Shown: positions 17,119 to 25,617, counted from the first letter of the stretch. The stretch: 64,000 bases of DNA from Desulfosediminicola ganghwensis (GCF_005116675.2 NZ_CP050699.1:2069001-2133000), one strand, 5' to 3'. A program made the numbers and translations. The notes: generated by a model from the letters alone, not told the origin.

Positions 17119-18402
17119 CTAGAGATCCAGCAGAAGTTTTGGAAAAAACATTGCCAGGTCAGTCCAGTAGGTGATGAGGACCAGCACGGAGACTTCGGCA
17201 ATGATAAACGGCCACAGAGCGGCGCTGATCTTTTCAATCTTTTCCCCGGTTACGGAGGAGAGAACAAAGATACAGGCCCCGACCGGCGGGGTCATAAGGG
17301 AAATATTGAGGGTGAGAATAATCATCACGCCGGCATGAACGGGGTGCATGCCGATGGCGGTGGTGAGTGTCCCCAGCATGGGAGTGAGGATGATAAGGGC
17401 AGCATTGATATCCATGAACATGCCGATAGCAAGTAAGAAAGTCAGTATCAGCGCTTTGATCACCAGCGGATTGTCGGAAAGGGAAAGGAAAAATGCAGCA
17501 AGTTGCTGGGGGATCTGCATGAACGTCATCCACCAGCTGAGAATTGAGGCGGAAGCGATGATCAGAAAGACCACGCCGGTGATCCGGGAGGTACGGATCA
17601 GCATCTGGAAAATATCATTGACCGTGATGGTACGCTCAATGATCAGGCCAACAAAAAGGGCGTAGGCAACAGCGATTGCTGCGGCTTCTGTTGGTGTGAC
17701 TATTCCGCCCAGAATGCCGCCAAGGATGATAAGGGGCATAAGCAGGGCGAGAAAACTTCCCTTGAATGCTTTGATAATTTCAGTGAGCTTTGGGCCGCCT
17801 TCAGCCTTGGGCAACCCGAGCCTACGACCCAGGGCCACAATGAGTGCCATGCAGGTGAGACAGATCAGAATACCTGGCAGGATTCCCGCAGCAAAAAGGC
17901 CCGCAATTGACACCCCGGCCAAAGAGCCGTAAATGACCATCAGGTTAGAAGGGGGAATGGTTGGCCCGATGATGGAACCGGCAGCGGTGACTGCGCAGGC
18001 GAACGGCCTGCTGTACCCCTGTTTGGTCATTGCCGGGACCAGGGTGTTGCCAAAGGCTGCGGCATCGGAGACCGCGGCGCCGGTCATACCGGCAAAGAGC
18101 ACGGAAGCCAGCATGTTGGAGTGGGCGAGTCCGCCCCGCATGTAACCAACCAGAGAGTCGGCAAAGTTAGCGAGTTTCATGGTCATACCCGCCCGGTTCA
18201 TGATTTCACCGGCCAGGATGAAAAAGGGCATGGCCATAAAGGTAAAAAGATTGAGCCCGTCAAAAAACCGTTTTGGGGCCATCATCATGAAGTTGTCGCC
18301 GCCAATCATGAACAGGCCGATGGCACCGGCGATACCGAGTACGAAGCCGATGGGTACCCCGACAAGGAGAAGGGTGAAGAATGTTGCTGCGACGATAATC
18401 AT
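17119..18402 (-). CDS. dctM: TRAP transporter large permease DctM
   Basis: Twelve-helix membrane subunit (427 aa) that drives sodium-coupled uptake. The start at 18402 (MIIVAATFF) overlaps the DctQ stop as ATGA; a longer open frame upstream is only DctQ read in another frame. Family landmarks: GVPIGFVLGIAGAIGL at the N-terminus, MPFFILAGEIMNRAG, SGAAVSDAAAFG-like GMTGAAVSDAAAFGN, IIGPTIPPSNLMVIYG, GGIVTPTEAAAIAV, and MTPPVGACIFVLSS near the C-terminus. Gene order regulator-Q-M-P on the minus strand is a standard TRAP operon. Confidence 0.95.
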   Translation of the reverse strand: MIIVAATFFTLLLVGVPIGFVLGIAGAIGLFMIGGDNFMMMAPKRFFDGLNLFTFMAMPFFILAGEIMNRAGMTMKLANFADSLVGYMRGGLAHSNMLASVLFAGMTGAAVSDAAAFGNTLVPAMTKQGYSRPFACAVTAAGSIIGPTIPPSNLMVIYGSLAGVSIAGLFAAGILPGILICLTCMALIVALGRRLGLPKAEGGPKLTEIIKAFKGSFLALLMPLIILGGILGGIVTPTEAAAIAVAYALFVGLIIERTITVNDIFQMLIRTSRITGVVFLIIASASILSWWMTFMQIPQQLAAFFLSLSDNPLVIKALILTFLLAIGMFMDINAALIILTPMLGTLTTAIGMHPVHAGVMIILTLNISLMTPPVGACIFVLSSVTGEKIEKISAALWPFIIAEVSVLVLITYWTDLAMFFPKLLLDL

Positions 18403-18941
18403 CTGACCTGCTCCTTGAGTTTGTAGATAGGTTCGATCTGATACGCTTCCCGGACCATGCAGACAGATATCTGAATTATGGTCAGTCCGCTCGCTAAGGG
18501 GACCGAAAGGTAGGGAATGGTCATATTCATCCCGAAAATGGTTGCGAATTGTGTGGTTCCGGCCTTGGTCATCATGATGCCGTAATAGAAAAGAAAGGCA
18601 AAAAAGATGAGGCCGATCAAGTCGAGAAGAAGACGGAACTTCACCTGATGCCGGGAAGGGAGTTTGGCAAAAAGGAGATTCAGGCCAATATGCTCCCTGC
18701 GGTGAGTGCAGCAGGGGATGGCCAGCAGGGCCGCCCAAATCATGATGTATCGGGCAAGTTCTTCGGTCCAGGTGCCACCGAGAGCGAGGAAATATCTGTC
18801 GATAATACCAAACCAGACCACGCCGATCATGGCTGCGACCAGCAGTCCGCAGAGACGTTCGGTGAGGTAGTTAATGGAGTAGCCAATCTTTTCTATGGAT
18901 TCCAGCTGGCCGGAAACGGCTTTATTCAATGCTCTAGTCAT
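18399..18941 (-). CDS. dctQ: TRAP transporter small permease DctQ
   Basis: Four-helix subunit of 180 aa that pairs with DctM. Hydrophobic segments occur around residues 30-50, 65-80, 105-125 and 140-160. The family motif WTEELARYIMIWAALL is at about residue 58, and HRREHIGLNLL follows. It overlaps dctM by 4 nt and lies 50 nt downstream of the GntR regulator gene on the same strand. Confidence 0.9.
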   Translation of the reverse strand: MTRALNKAVSGQLESIEKIGYSINYLTERLCGLLVAAMIGVVWFGIIDRYFLALGGTWTEELARYIMIWAALLAIPCCTHRREHIGLNLLFAKLPSRHQVKFRLLLDLIGLIFFAFLFYYGIMMTKAGTTQFATIFGMNMTIPYLSVPLASGLTIIQISVCMVREAYQIEPIYKLKEQVR

Positions 18942-18991
18942 TCTTTATCTCTTCAGGGAAAACATAAACGTGAAATCTTAAGGCAGATGGG

Positions 18992-19687
18992 TCAGCTTTC
19001 GTCGTCTTCCTTCTGGTCCTGATCGAGATCAAGAGCCTGAAGTCTTTTGAGGCTGTTTTGCCAGTTCGTCCGAATAAGGTGCTGGGTCTCAGCGAGGTTG
19101 CTATTTCTAAGTGCCCCCAGAATCTGGTTGTGTTCCATGAACGATTCATCGGATGACTTTGTGCCGTCGAAATAGCACACCTCGATGCGCCGAAACTTGA
19201 TCTTCAGATCACGCAGAATCGAAATCAGGTAATCATTGGCGGATTTGGCGATATATACCTGATGAAATTCAACGTCAGCCCACGATGCCTTTACCGGGTC
19301 ATTGTTTTTGGTGGCTTTGTTGATCGAACGGTTAATCGCTTCCATCTGGTGAAAATCTTCATCATCAAGAAGATCGATACATTCAGAAACTGCCAACTCT
19401 TCCAAAGTCCAGATGATCGGATAGAATTTCTCAGGTTCTTTCAGCGAAATTCTGGCAACCCGTGTCCATCGGTTGGCAGCAGACTCTATTAATTCTTTGT
19501 CTTCGAGTCGTCGGAGTGCTTCACGTACGGGAGTTCTGCTCACACCAAGGCGTTCTGCCAGATCTTTGTCGAGGATCTTCTCTCCGGGCCGGAGAACACC
19601 CTCCATGATCCATTTCAACAAGGTGTTGTACACCTCTTCACGCATGCTGAAGCGGTTGATTTGCTGAGGGTTGTGCGGTACGGGCAT
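18992..19687 (-). CDS. GntR-family (FCD) transcriptional regulator
   Basis: FadR-subfamily regulator of 231 aa. The winged helix-turn-helix spans about residues 15-80 with the signature ERLGVSRTPVREALRRLEDK. The all-helical ligand-binding domain follows, with metal-site residues expected in WADVEFHQVYI (Asp and His) and later His positions. It is the first gene of the unit that continues into dctQMP and the amino-acid enzymes, so it probably controls that unit and itself. A palindrome 48 nt upstream of its start is the obvious operator candidate. The effector is probably the imported acid or a product of the pathway. Confidence 0.9.
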   Translation of the reverse strand: MPVPHNPQQINRFSMREEVYNTLLKWIMEGVLRPGEKILDKDLAERLGVSRTPVREALRRLEDKELIESAANRWTRVARISLKEPEKFYPIIWTLEELAVSECIDLLDDEDFHQMEAINRSINKATKNNDPVKASWADVEFHQVYIAKSANDYLISILRDLKIKFRRIEVCYFDGTKSSDESFMEHNQILGALRNSNLAETQHLIRTNWQNSLKRLQALDLDQDQKEDDES

Positions 19688-19734
19688 TGAATGTGTCCTC
19701 CAGTGGGGAAACAGGTTTGTGTGTCATATTGGAT

Positions 19735-19746
19735 GTGATATATCAC
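19735..19746. promoter_or_regulatory. Palindrome GTGATATATCAC, candidate GntR operator
   Basis: A perfect 12-bp dyad 48 nt upstream of the GntR start codon, within the likely promoter. FCD-type regulators bind short AT-centred dyads of this kind. Autoregulation and control of the nine-gene unit is the inference. Confidence 0.5.
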
Positions 19747-20028
19747 CTAAAATCATAATCGTCAAGAAAAGAAAATCTGTTACGAAAATGTAATTCAACT
19801 ATCGGTGGTTGTGAAAATGATGTTGGAAATGTGATGTTTGAGCTGAGGAGGGTATTGAGATAAACTGCATAATATCAAACTATAAGAATGGATAACATGG
19901 TTTGTGTTCGTGGAGGGGCGATTGTCTGAAGTGGCAGAAGGCTATTATTGGTGTCAGTAGAGAAGGAAAAAAACACCCGGCAAGAATGGTGGAGGCATCG
20001 GGCCTGTAAGGTGAGGGGCCTTGATGGT

Positions 20029-20051
20029 CTCTCCGGTGTGAGACCGGAGAG
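20029..20051 (-). terminator. GC-rich hairpin after the methyltransferase gene
   Basis: Arms 20029-20037 and 20043-20051 (CTCTCCGGT/ACCGGAGAG), loop of 5 nt. It lies just past the methyltransferase stop. It lacks a U tract on either strand, so termination would be weak or Rho-assisted. Confidence 0.4.
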
Positions 20052-20066
20052 GAAAGAACTGGTGGT

Positions 20067-20672
20067 TCAGCTTTTTTCACCAATAAACTGAACCACTGCC
20101 CCGGTGCCGGTGTGCAGGGTTCCTTCAAGAATCTCGCGGGTAGTTTCGAGAAGGTGGATCTGGTTGAGATCACGAAAATCATCTTGAACTATGGTGAGGG
20201 TCATCATCAATTCTTTCACTGGGGGGCCACCTGTACCCTGGTGAAGTTGCTCAGGGGTGTACCCCTCGAGTATCAGGGTGCCGCCAATCTTCAAGCCATC
20301 AATAACCTGTCGATGGAGGCGGCTGCGAACAGCTGGTGGCAGATGACAGAAAATTGAGATAACCCCATCAAAGGAACTGTCTGCAATAGTAAATTCAGCC
20401 AGATCTGCCACGATCGTAGTTATCTGCACACCATTTTCGTCGGCAAGCTTTTGAGCTTTTCGCAAACCCACTGTCGAAGAATCTACCGCAACAACATTAA
20501 AACCGTGCCGGGCCAGAAATACAGCATTGCGACCTTCCCCCTCAGCTAAACAGAGTATACGTCCCCCGGCGGGCAGATGCTGAATGCTTTCCCGCAAGAA
20601 ATCATTTGGTTCGGTGCCATAAGCGAAATCATCTGTGGCGTATCGTTCATCCCATTTATTTACTTCCGACAT
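20067..20672 (-). CDS. Class I SAM-dependent methyltransferase (TehB/thiopurine-like)
   Basis: Soluble methyltransferase of 201 aa. It begins WDERYATDDFAYGTEPNDFL, typical of TehB-like enzymes. The SAM motif I is degenerate (RILCLAEGEGRNAVFLA, residues about 39-55), the acidic post-I residue is in VVAVDSS, and motif IV-like DGVISIFCHLP follows. GGTLILEGYTPEQL is motif VI. Members methylate small molecules such as tellurite, thiols or tocopherol-like acceptors. The acceptor here cannot be named. It is isolated by gaps of several hundred bases on both sides. Confidence 0.82.
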   Translation of the reverse strand: MSEVNKWDERYATDDFAYGTEPNDFLRESIQHLPAGGRILCLAEGEGRNAVFLARHGFNVVAVDSSTVGLRKAQKLADENGVQITTIVADLAEFTIADSSFDGVISIFCHLPPAVRSRLHRQVIDGLKIGGTLILEGYTPEQLHQGTGGPPVKELMMTLTIVQDDFRDLNQIHLLETTREILEGTLHTGTGAVVQFIGEKS

Positions 20673-21180
20673 GGTGCCTCTCTATATTTGACAGTTCTCT
20701 AATCGTTTCGGGGGGGAATGGTCGTGGCAGATTATCATCTTGCAATCACTTACTATGTATATGCATTTTTCAATTTTTAGCAAATGGTGAAACGGGTATT
20801 GAATACGTCTTCTTGACCAGCAGGAGATGAGTTGCGGTTTAGAGAACTTTATGTGCAGAAATCAAGAGCGGATCTGATGAGTACGAGTCTTAAGGTAGCT
20901 GATGTCTCAAGCTTACAAATGGTAATTTCCTTTTAAAGGAAGGCTTTATTGAGCCACTAGCTAATCCGGGAGAAGGTTAATGGAAGGTATCTGCAGCTAT
21001 CACTGAGAGCGGGAAATGAAACCTAAAAGCATTGGCAGTGACCAATTCGCCAAGGAGTCTGTCGGATTGAAGCAGTCTCTACTCAGAGGTCAACATAGAA
21101 TTTCTAATCACTAACGTTTCACGCAACACCTTTGAGAGGCTGCCTGGCCAAACAACTCTGGCCACTTTGTGTTTCTGCCA
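20673..21180. other. Intergenic, 508 bp, no gene seen
   Basis: AT-rich spacer between the second GntR gene and the methyltransferase gene. Short direct and inverted patches occur around 20927-20943, but no terminator with a U tract and no credible frame. Confidence 0.5.
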
Positions 21181-21852
21181 TTACGCTACTTCCGCGTCAG
21201 CCTTTTCCTTCACTTGAGTTATCCGCTCCCCTATGTCGATGTAGTGAGCCCGGATGACCTTCTCGAGTTTATCTGCGTTCCGCTCCTTCAATGCATCAAC
21301 GATCTTTTTGTGGCGCACGTACACTTCGTCTGGGGTAAATATCGCTATCCAGTATTTATAGAGCAGGAACTTCGAAATTCCCTGACATGATCTTTTGCAG
21401 AACTCTTTTAAAAGATCATTGTCGATTTTTGACAACAGAATCTTGTGAAACTTGTCATCCAAGGCTGCAAATGCTTCGAAACTATTTTTACTTTCAGTTA
21501 CTTCAAGCATTTTCTCATTGATGGCCTCCAACCGTTTGTAATCTCGATCAGTATACAGGTCCACTGCTTGAGCAACTGCAGCGCCTTCCAGGATACCACC
21601 AGTGAAATAGCTGTTTCGAATTTGTTCAGAATTGAGTTTGGTTATGAATTTCCCTTTTTGTGGTATCCAGATAACCAGACCTTCCTGGATGAGAACCTGG
21701 AGCGCTTCCCGAACAGGAGCGCGACTTATGGAGAGCTCTTGGGCAATGGTCAATTCCTTGACTTTGTTGCCAGGTTTATAGGTACCATTCAAAATGCACT
21801 CTTTAATGTAATTTACTACTCGTTCTGTATAAGTGTGCTTTTCGAAACCCAA
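21181..21852 (-). CDS. GntR-family (FCD) transcriptional regulator
   Basis: A second FadR-subfamily regulator, 223 aa. The helix-turn-helix is in AQELSISRAPVREALQVLIQEG (residues about 35-57), with the wing in VIWIPQKGKFI. The FCD domain includes ALDDKFHKILLSK and later RAHYIDIGERI, whose Asp and His residues usually hold a metal and the carboxylate effector. It lies downstream of gltP, separated by that operon's terminator, so it has its own promoter. It is the nearest candidate to act on the paired TGTCGACA sites before ridA. Confidence 0.88.
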   Translation of the reverse strand: MGFEKHTYTERVVNYIKECILNGTYKPGNKVKELTIAQELSISRAPVREALQVLIQEGLVIWIPQKGKFITKLNSEQIRNSYFTGGILEGAAVAQAVDLYTDRDYKRLEAINEKMLEVTESKNSFEAFAALDDKFHKILLSKIDNDLLKEFCKRSCQGISKFLLYKYWIAIFTPDEVYVRHKKIVDALKERNADKLEKVIRAHYIDIGERITQVKEKADAEVA

Positions 21853-22259
21853 AGTGTTACTCCATCTGATAGTAGTGCGTTGTTGTATAGTTGTTGAAAC
21901 ACAAGGCCAAACATCCCTTTATACTGCAATTGTTTGTTTAGCACAAGATGCGTTTCGATGGCAGATGCTGCTTACCAGGGGAAATCCAGAAGAACAGCCC
22001 AAGGTTTGTATAATTCTCTGCATCCGATTTTCATTTCTTTCTGCACTTCTCCATATGCCTCCCATAAGGTGCTGAGTCGGGAGAGCTGCCGCTGGGTGTT
22101 CCGTGCATTGTGATGCCGAGGAGTATAGAGCTGCAAGTGCGCCCGCAGGTTGAAAACATAGTTGAAATTATAGGGCAGCAGCAATAAAAAAAGGCCTCCT
22201 TGTTGAAGGAGGCCTCTACGTGGCATTGAGGGTAATGCTCTGTCGCAAGTACAACTTTG
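21853..22259. other. Intergenic, 407 bp
   Basis: Holds the gltP terminator (22185-22216) and the presumed promoter of the second GntR gene. No additional gene is supported. Confidence 0.5.
22185..22216 (-). terminator. Intrinsic terminator after gltP
   Basis: Stem AGGCCTCCT/AGGAGGCCT (22192-22200, 22207-22215), loop 6 nt. On the minus strand it is followed by a run of T's (complement of 22185-22191). It closes the ridA-dcyD-gltP unit. Confidence 0.88.
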
Positions 22260-23528
22260 TTAGGTCAGATCATCAACGATGTGACCGTCTTTATCAACAT
22301 GAACACTGCTTCCACGTTCCAGCTCATCAAGTGGGGTTTCAGCAACTTCACGGTCCAGCTCACCGTTTAAAGAAGCCACAACAACACCGGCAGAGTTATC
22401 ACCAAAAATATTGGTGGTTGTTCTGAACATATCAAGAATTCGATCGATTCCTGCCACGATGGCGATTCCCTCAAGCGGCAGGCCGACTGACTGGAGGACC
22501 ATAGTGAGCATAATTAAACCGCCACCAGGAATACTCGCGGTGCCAACCGAAGCCAGAACCGCAGTGGCCACGATGGTCCCCTGCTGGGTCAGTGTCAGGT
22601 CAATACCATAGGCATTGGCGATAAACGTGGCTGCAACTGCCTGGTACAGGGCTGTGCCGTCCATGTTGATTGTCAGTGCCATTGGCAGGGTAAAACCAGA
22701 AACCTTGGGCGATACACCCAGTTGCTTCTGGGCACGCATGGAAAACGGAAAGGCAGCGGCAGCACTGCAAGTAGACAGGCCAACCAGCGCGGGTTCAAGG
22801 GTCTTTTTCAGGAAGGCAAGAGGAGATATGCGGCCAACTGTTGCGACCAGCAGCGTATAAGATGCAAAAATATGAATAAGGCTGGCGATCAGTGCTGCGA
22901 TGATCAGCTTACCCATTGGCAGGAGTATGTCGAGACCGAATTTACCGGTTGTCCACGCGATAAGAGCAAATACGCCATATGGTGCAAAGCTGATGACGAT
23001 ATCGGAAACCTTGAACATGACCTGCGCCAGGCTTTGGAAAAACCTGCTGACAGGTTTACCTGCGTCGCCCGCCATGGAGAGTCCTGCGCCGAAAAGTAAC
23101 GCAAAAATAATTATTTGGAGAACGTTGCCTTTAGCAAGAGCTTCCATCGGGTTCATCGGAAACATGTTGACAATCATCTTGGCCGGGCCTACAGATTCCG
23201 GAGCATTGAAAGTCTTCATCTCGCCCAGGGTAAGTCCTGTGCCTGGCTGAAGGATGTTAGCGACTACCAGGCCAATCACCACCGCCAAGGTGGTAGTTGC
23301 CATAAAGTAAACAAGGGTGGTGATCCCGGTCTTTCCTAAATTTCTGATGTTTCCGGTGCTGACGACACCTGTAATCAAGGTGGAAAGGATCAGTGGAACG
23401 ACGATCAGGCGCAGACAGCGAATGAAAATGTCACCGACAGGCTTTAAATATGCAGCTTTTTCTCCGAGTATCAGGCCGGCAACGACGCCAAGCACCAGCC
23501 CGATCATTATCTTATGATAAAGTTTCAT
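22260..23528 (-). CDS. Dicarboxylate/amino-acid:cation symporter (DAACS, GltP type)
   Basis: Sodium- or proton-coupled transporter of the glutamate-transporter fold, 422 aa. Family markers: GLVLGVVAGLILG at the N-terminus, SLSTCSAAAAFP-like GLSTCSAAAAFPFSM (serine-rich re-entrant loop), ALTINMDGTALYQ (substrate/Na+ site), ASIPGGGLIMLTM, and the transmembrane 8 signature AGIDRILDMFRTTTNIFGD. It follows the PLP desulfhydrase/lyase gene by about 150 nt and ends in a clear terminator. The substrate is inferred to be the amino acid consumed by the neighbouring enzyme, for example D-cysteine, cysteate or a related acid. Confidence 0.93.
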   Translation of the reverse strand: MKLYHKIMIGLVLGVVAGLILGEKAAYLKPVGDIFIRCLRLIVVPLILSTLITGVVSTGNIRNLGKTGITTLVYFMATTTLAVVIGLVVANILQPGTGLTLGEMKTFNAPESVGPAKMIVNMFPMNPMEALAKGNVLQIIIFALLFGAGLSMAGDAGKPVSRFFQSLAQVMFKVSDIVISFAPYGVFALIAWTTGKFGLDILLPMGKLIIAALIASLIHIFASYTLLVATVGRISPLAFLKKTLEPALVGLSTCSAAAAFPFSMRAQKQLGVSPKVSGFTLPMALTINMDGTALYQAVAATFIANAYGIDLTLTQQGTIVATAVLASVGTASIPGGGLIMLTMVLQSVGLPLEGIAIVAGIDRILDMFRTTTNIFGDNSAGVVVASLNGELDREVAETPLDELERGSSVHVDKDGHIVDDLT

Positions 23529-23611
23529 AGTGTTTTCCTCTCACAGAACACTTTAGATTTGGAGAACAGGCAGTTCCCTCCCTCAACGGGTAATTCCCTA
23601 TTCTCTATAGG

Positions 23612-23648
23612 GTAAAGCACCGAACTAGCATTTGCTCCGGTGCTTTAC
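23612..23648. terminator. Hairpin between the dcyD-like gene and gltP
   Basis: Perfect 11-bp stem GTAAAGCACCG/CGGTGCTTTAC with a 15-nt loop. The U tract is short (CTTTT) and on the plus strand only. On the minus strand, which carries the genes, it may act as a partial terminator or mRNA-stabilising hairpin that tunes gltP relative to ridA and the lyase. Confidence 0.5.
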
Positions 23649-23681
23649 TTTTAAGCCGGATTTCTCAGTACATGCTTCTAT

Positions 23682-24680
23682 CTATTTGAAGGTATCAAGA
23701 TAAGCGTAGAGGGCCGGCGAGCCTCCAGTGTGGAGAAAAAGAACGTTCGAGCCTGCAGGGAAATGATCTTTTCTGACAAGATCAATGAGGCCCGCCATCG
23801 CTTTGCCGGAGTATACCGGGTCCAGCAGGATTGATTCTGTCTGTGCGAGCAGGGTAACCGCTTCTTTCATGGAGTCTGTAGGCAGGGAATAACCAGGGCC
23901 GACATACTGATCAAAACAGGTAACCTCATCTGCACTGAGCTCACCACGCATACCAGCGAGTGCCGCAGTCTCCTGGGCGAGATTGAAGACAATACCTTCC
24001 TGTACATCTTTAGGGCGACTCACGTTGACACCCGAAACAGGGATATTGGCACTGGTTCCTGCCATACCGACAACGATACCGGCGTGGGTGCCTGCACTGC
24101 CGCTGGGTACAACCATGTGGTCGATATGCAGACCGGTTTCAAAAAGCTGCTGGACGATCTCCTGCGCACAGCCGACATAACCCAGCGCTCCGATGGCATT
24201 TGAGGCCCCGCCTGGAATGATGTACGGTTTCTTGCCTGCAGCTTTTAACTCCTCAGCCAATGTCTCCATTTCGCCAAGCATATCTGAGCCGCCCGGCACA
24301 ACCTTGGTAGAAGCGACTCCCAGGAGGTTGAACAGGAAATTGTTACCTGAGGCATCTGGCTTGTAGCTTCCTTTAACACGCTCTTCTAAAATGAAATGAC
24401 AATCCAAACCTTCTTTCACTGCCCAGGAAAGGGTCAGGCGGCAATGATTTGATTGCACTGCGCCACAGGTGATGATGGTGTCGGCACCTTTTTCAAGCGC
24501 GTCAGCAATGCAGAAATCGAGTTTTCTGGTCTTGTTGCCACCAGAACAACCCGGCAACAGGTCATCACGTTTGATGAAGACATTAACTTTGCCACCGAGC
24601 GCTTTGGAGAATGCCGGTGCTGCTTCGATGGGGGTTGGTCCCTGCAGATAATTTCGCCTGGGGAATTGAGTAAGGTCCAT
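23682..24680 (-). CDS. D-cysteine desulfhydrase/ACC deaminase family PLP enzyme
   Basis: Fold-type II PLP enzyme of 332 aa. The Schiff-base Lys is in SGGNKTRKLDF (residues about 46-56), the substrate loop is GAVQSNHCRL, and the phosphate loop is PSGSAGTHAGIV. The family includes D-cysteine desulfhydrase (pyruvate, sulfide, ammonia), ACC deaminase, and L-cysteate sulfo-lyase (pyruvate, sulfite, ammonia), which sequence reading cannot separate. Neighbouring ridA supports a beta-elimination that releases 2-aminoacrylate. In a sulfur-metabolising anaerobe, both sulfide- and sulfite-releasing options make sense. Confidence 0.85.
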   Translation of the reverse strand: MDLTQFPRRNYLQGPTPIEAAPAFSKALGGKVNVFIKRDDLLPGCSGGNKTRKLDFCIADALEKGADTIITCGAVQSNHCRLTLSWAVKEGLDCHFILEERVKGSYKPDASGNNFLFNLLGVASTKVVPGGSDMLGEMETLAEELKAAGKKPYIIPGGASNAIGALGYVGCAQEIVQQLFETGLHIDHMVVPSGSAGTHAGIVVGMAGTSANIPVSGVNVSRPKDVQEGIVFNLAQETAALAGMRGELSADEVTCFDQYVGPGYSLPTDSMKEAVTLLAQTESILLDPVYSGKAMAGLIDLVRKDHFPAGSNVLFLHTGGSPALYAYLDTFK

Positions 24681-24707
24681 GATCTCTCCGGTAAAAATAT
24701 AATATTA

Positions 24708-25091
24708 TTAAATACTTGCTACAGCTTCTATTTCGATATCTGAACCAAGCGGCAGTTTGGCTACCTGGACAGCGCTTCTGGCTGGAAATGGCATCTTGAA
24801 GTATTGCGCGTAAACTTCGTTCACTTCCTGAAAGTCGTTCATGTCTGCTAGAAAAACCGTGGTTTTGACCACATCGTCGAGTGTGGCTCCTGCAGCATCA
24901 AGCACCGCAGCCAGGTTTTTCAATACTTGGTGGGTGCGATTTGCAATGGGCCCTTCGGGGAATTTTCCGGTTGCCGGATCGATTGGCAGTGCTCCGGAAG
25001 TAAAAATCAATCCATCTATTTTCACGGCTTGGGAATATGGACCAATGGCTCCCGGGGCGTTTGGGGTTTCAATTGCAACATTTTCTGACAT
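24708..25091 (-). CDS. ridA: RidA family enamine/imine deaminase
   Basis: Trimeric deaminase of 127 aa that hydrolyses reactive enamines such as 2-aminoacrylate to 2-oxoacids and ammonia, protecting PLP enzymes. The family pattern is complete: AIGPYSQAVKIDGLIFTSG, NLAAVLDAAGATLDDVVKTTVFLADMNDF, and the C-terminal PARSAVQVAKLPLGSDIEIEAVA, where the Arg of PARS binds the substrate carboxylate. It is the first gene of a unit with the PLP lyase (28 nt downstream) and the symporter, which matches a lyase that sheds 2-aminoacrylate. Confidence 0.95.
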   Translation of the reverse strand: MSENVAIETPNAPGAIGPYSQAVKIDGLIFTSGALPIDPATGKFPEGPIANRTHQVLKNLAAVLDAAGATLDDVVKTTVFLADMNDFQEVNEVYAQYFKMPFPARSAVQVAKLPLGSDIEIEAVASI

Positions 25092-25197
25092 GTTTAGTCC
25101 TCTGCGTCTGGTTTGTGCTGACGTCGTTGATTCGTCAGTCCGTCATTCCAGTCTACTCACCGAGTAAACGTAATTAATACAGTTAAGAAGTGGCGAA

Positions 25198-25205
25198 TGT
25201 CGACA
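25198..25205. promoter_or_regulatory. Operator candidate 1, TGTCGACA dyad
   Basis: AATGTCGACACT lies 107 nt upstream of the ridA start. It shares the TGTCGACA core with a second, larger palindrome about 70 bp farther upstream. The paired spacing suggests cooperative binding by a dimeric regulator, most simply a GntR/FCD protein. Confidence 0.5.
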
Positions 25206-25270
25206 CTTTATGCTTAAGGTAAATCTCAAAAAATTTGGCGGTTGTCAATGTTTATTTTACAGTTAGTGAT

Positions 25271-25286
25271 GAAATGTCGACATTTC
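25271..25286. promoter_or_regulatory. Operator candidate 2, 16-bp perfect palindrome
   Basis: GAAATGTCGACATTTC is a perfect dyad centred on the same TGTCGACA core as the site at 25198-25205. It is about seven helical turns from that site, in the ridA promoter region. Confidence 0.55.
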
Positions 25287-25581
25287 GTGTAAGATAAGTA
25301 TAGCTATTACATATACCTATACGGTTTGCGGAAGAAAATATTCATGAATAAAAATTGTATAAGGGGTAAATGCAGGCCACGCAGCTGGGGGCTTGCTATA
25401 GATATTCCGACGGAAAAAGCAGATGCTTCTTCCTCGGCAAATTGCCCTGGCACAGGGCACGGTCATAATGGGGTGGATAAGAAGCGGAATAAAAGTGAAA
25501 ACAGGGAACGCGCCACATTTTCGATTAGTCGGCTGTTGAGCTTTGCGGGATGATCTAAGCCATAAAAAAAACATATCATTA

Positions 25582-25617
25582 CAGTGTATTCCTAATGTAA
25601 AGCTCAGGAATACACTG
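25582..25617. repeat. 12-bp perfect inverted repeat, 12-nt loop
   Basis: Arms CAGTGTATTCCT and AGGAATACACTG. On the minus strand an 8-T run begins about 10 nt after the stem, too far for a standard terminator. It could be an operator, a stray terminator or a repeat element. Confidence 0.5.

Larger units (their letters stand above)
19688..20066. other. Promoter region and gap before the GntR gene, 379 bp
   Basis: Contains a palindromic operator candidate (19735-19746) close to the regulator start and a hairpin (20029-20051) behind the methyltransferase gene. The rest is AT-rich with no believable frame. Confidence 0.5.

Noticed and set aside
18403-18738. N-terminal extension of DctM by 112 residues
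   Set aside because: The extension is dctQ read out of frame. The ATGA overlap at 18399-18402 and the start of the first helix fix the real start.
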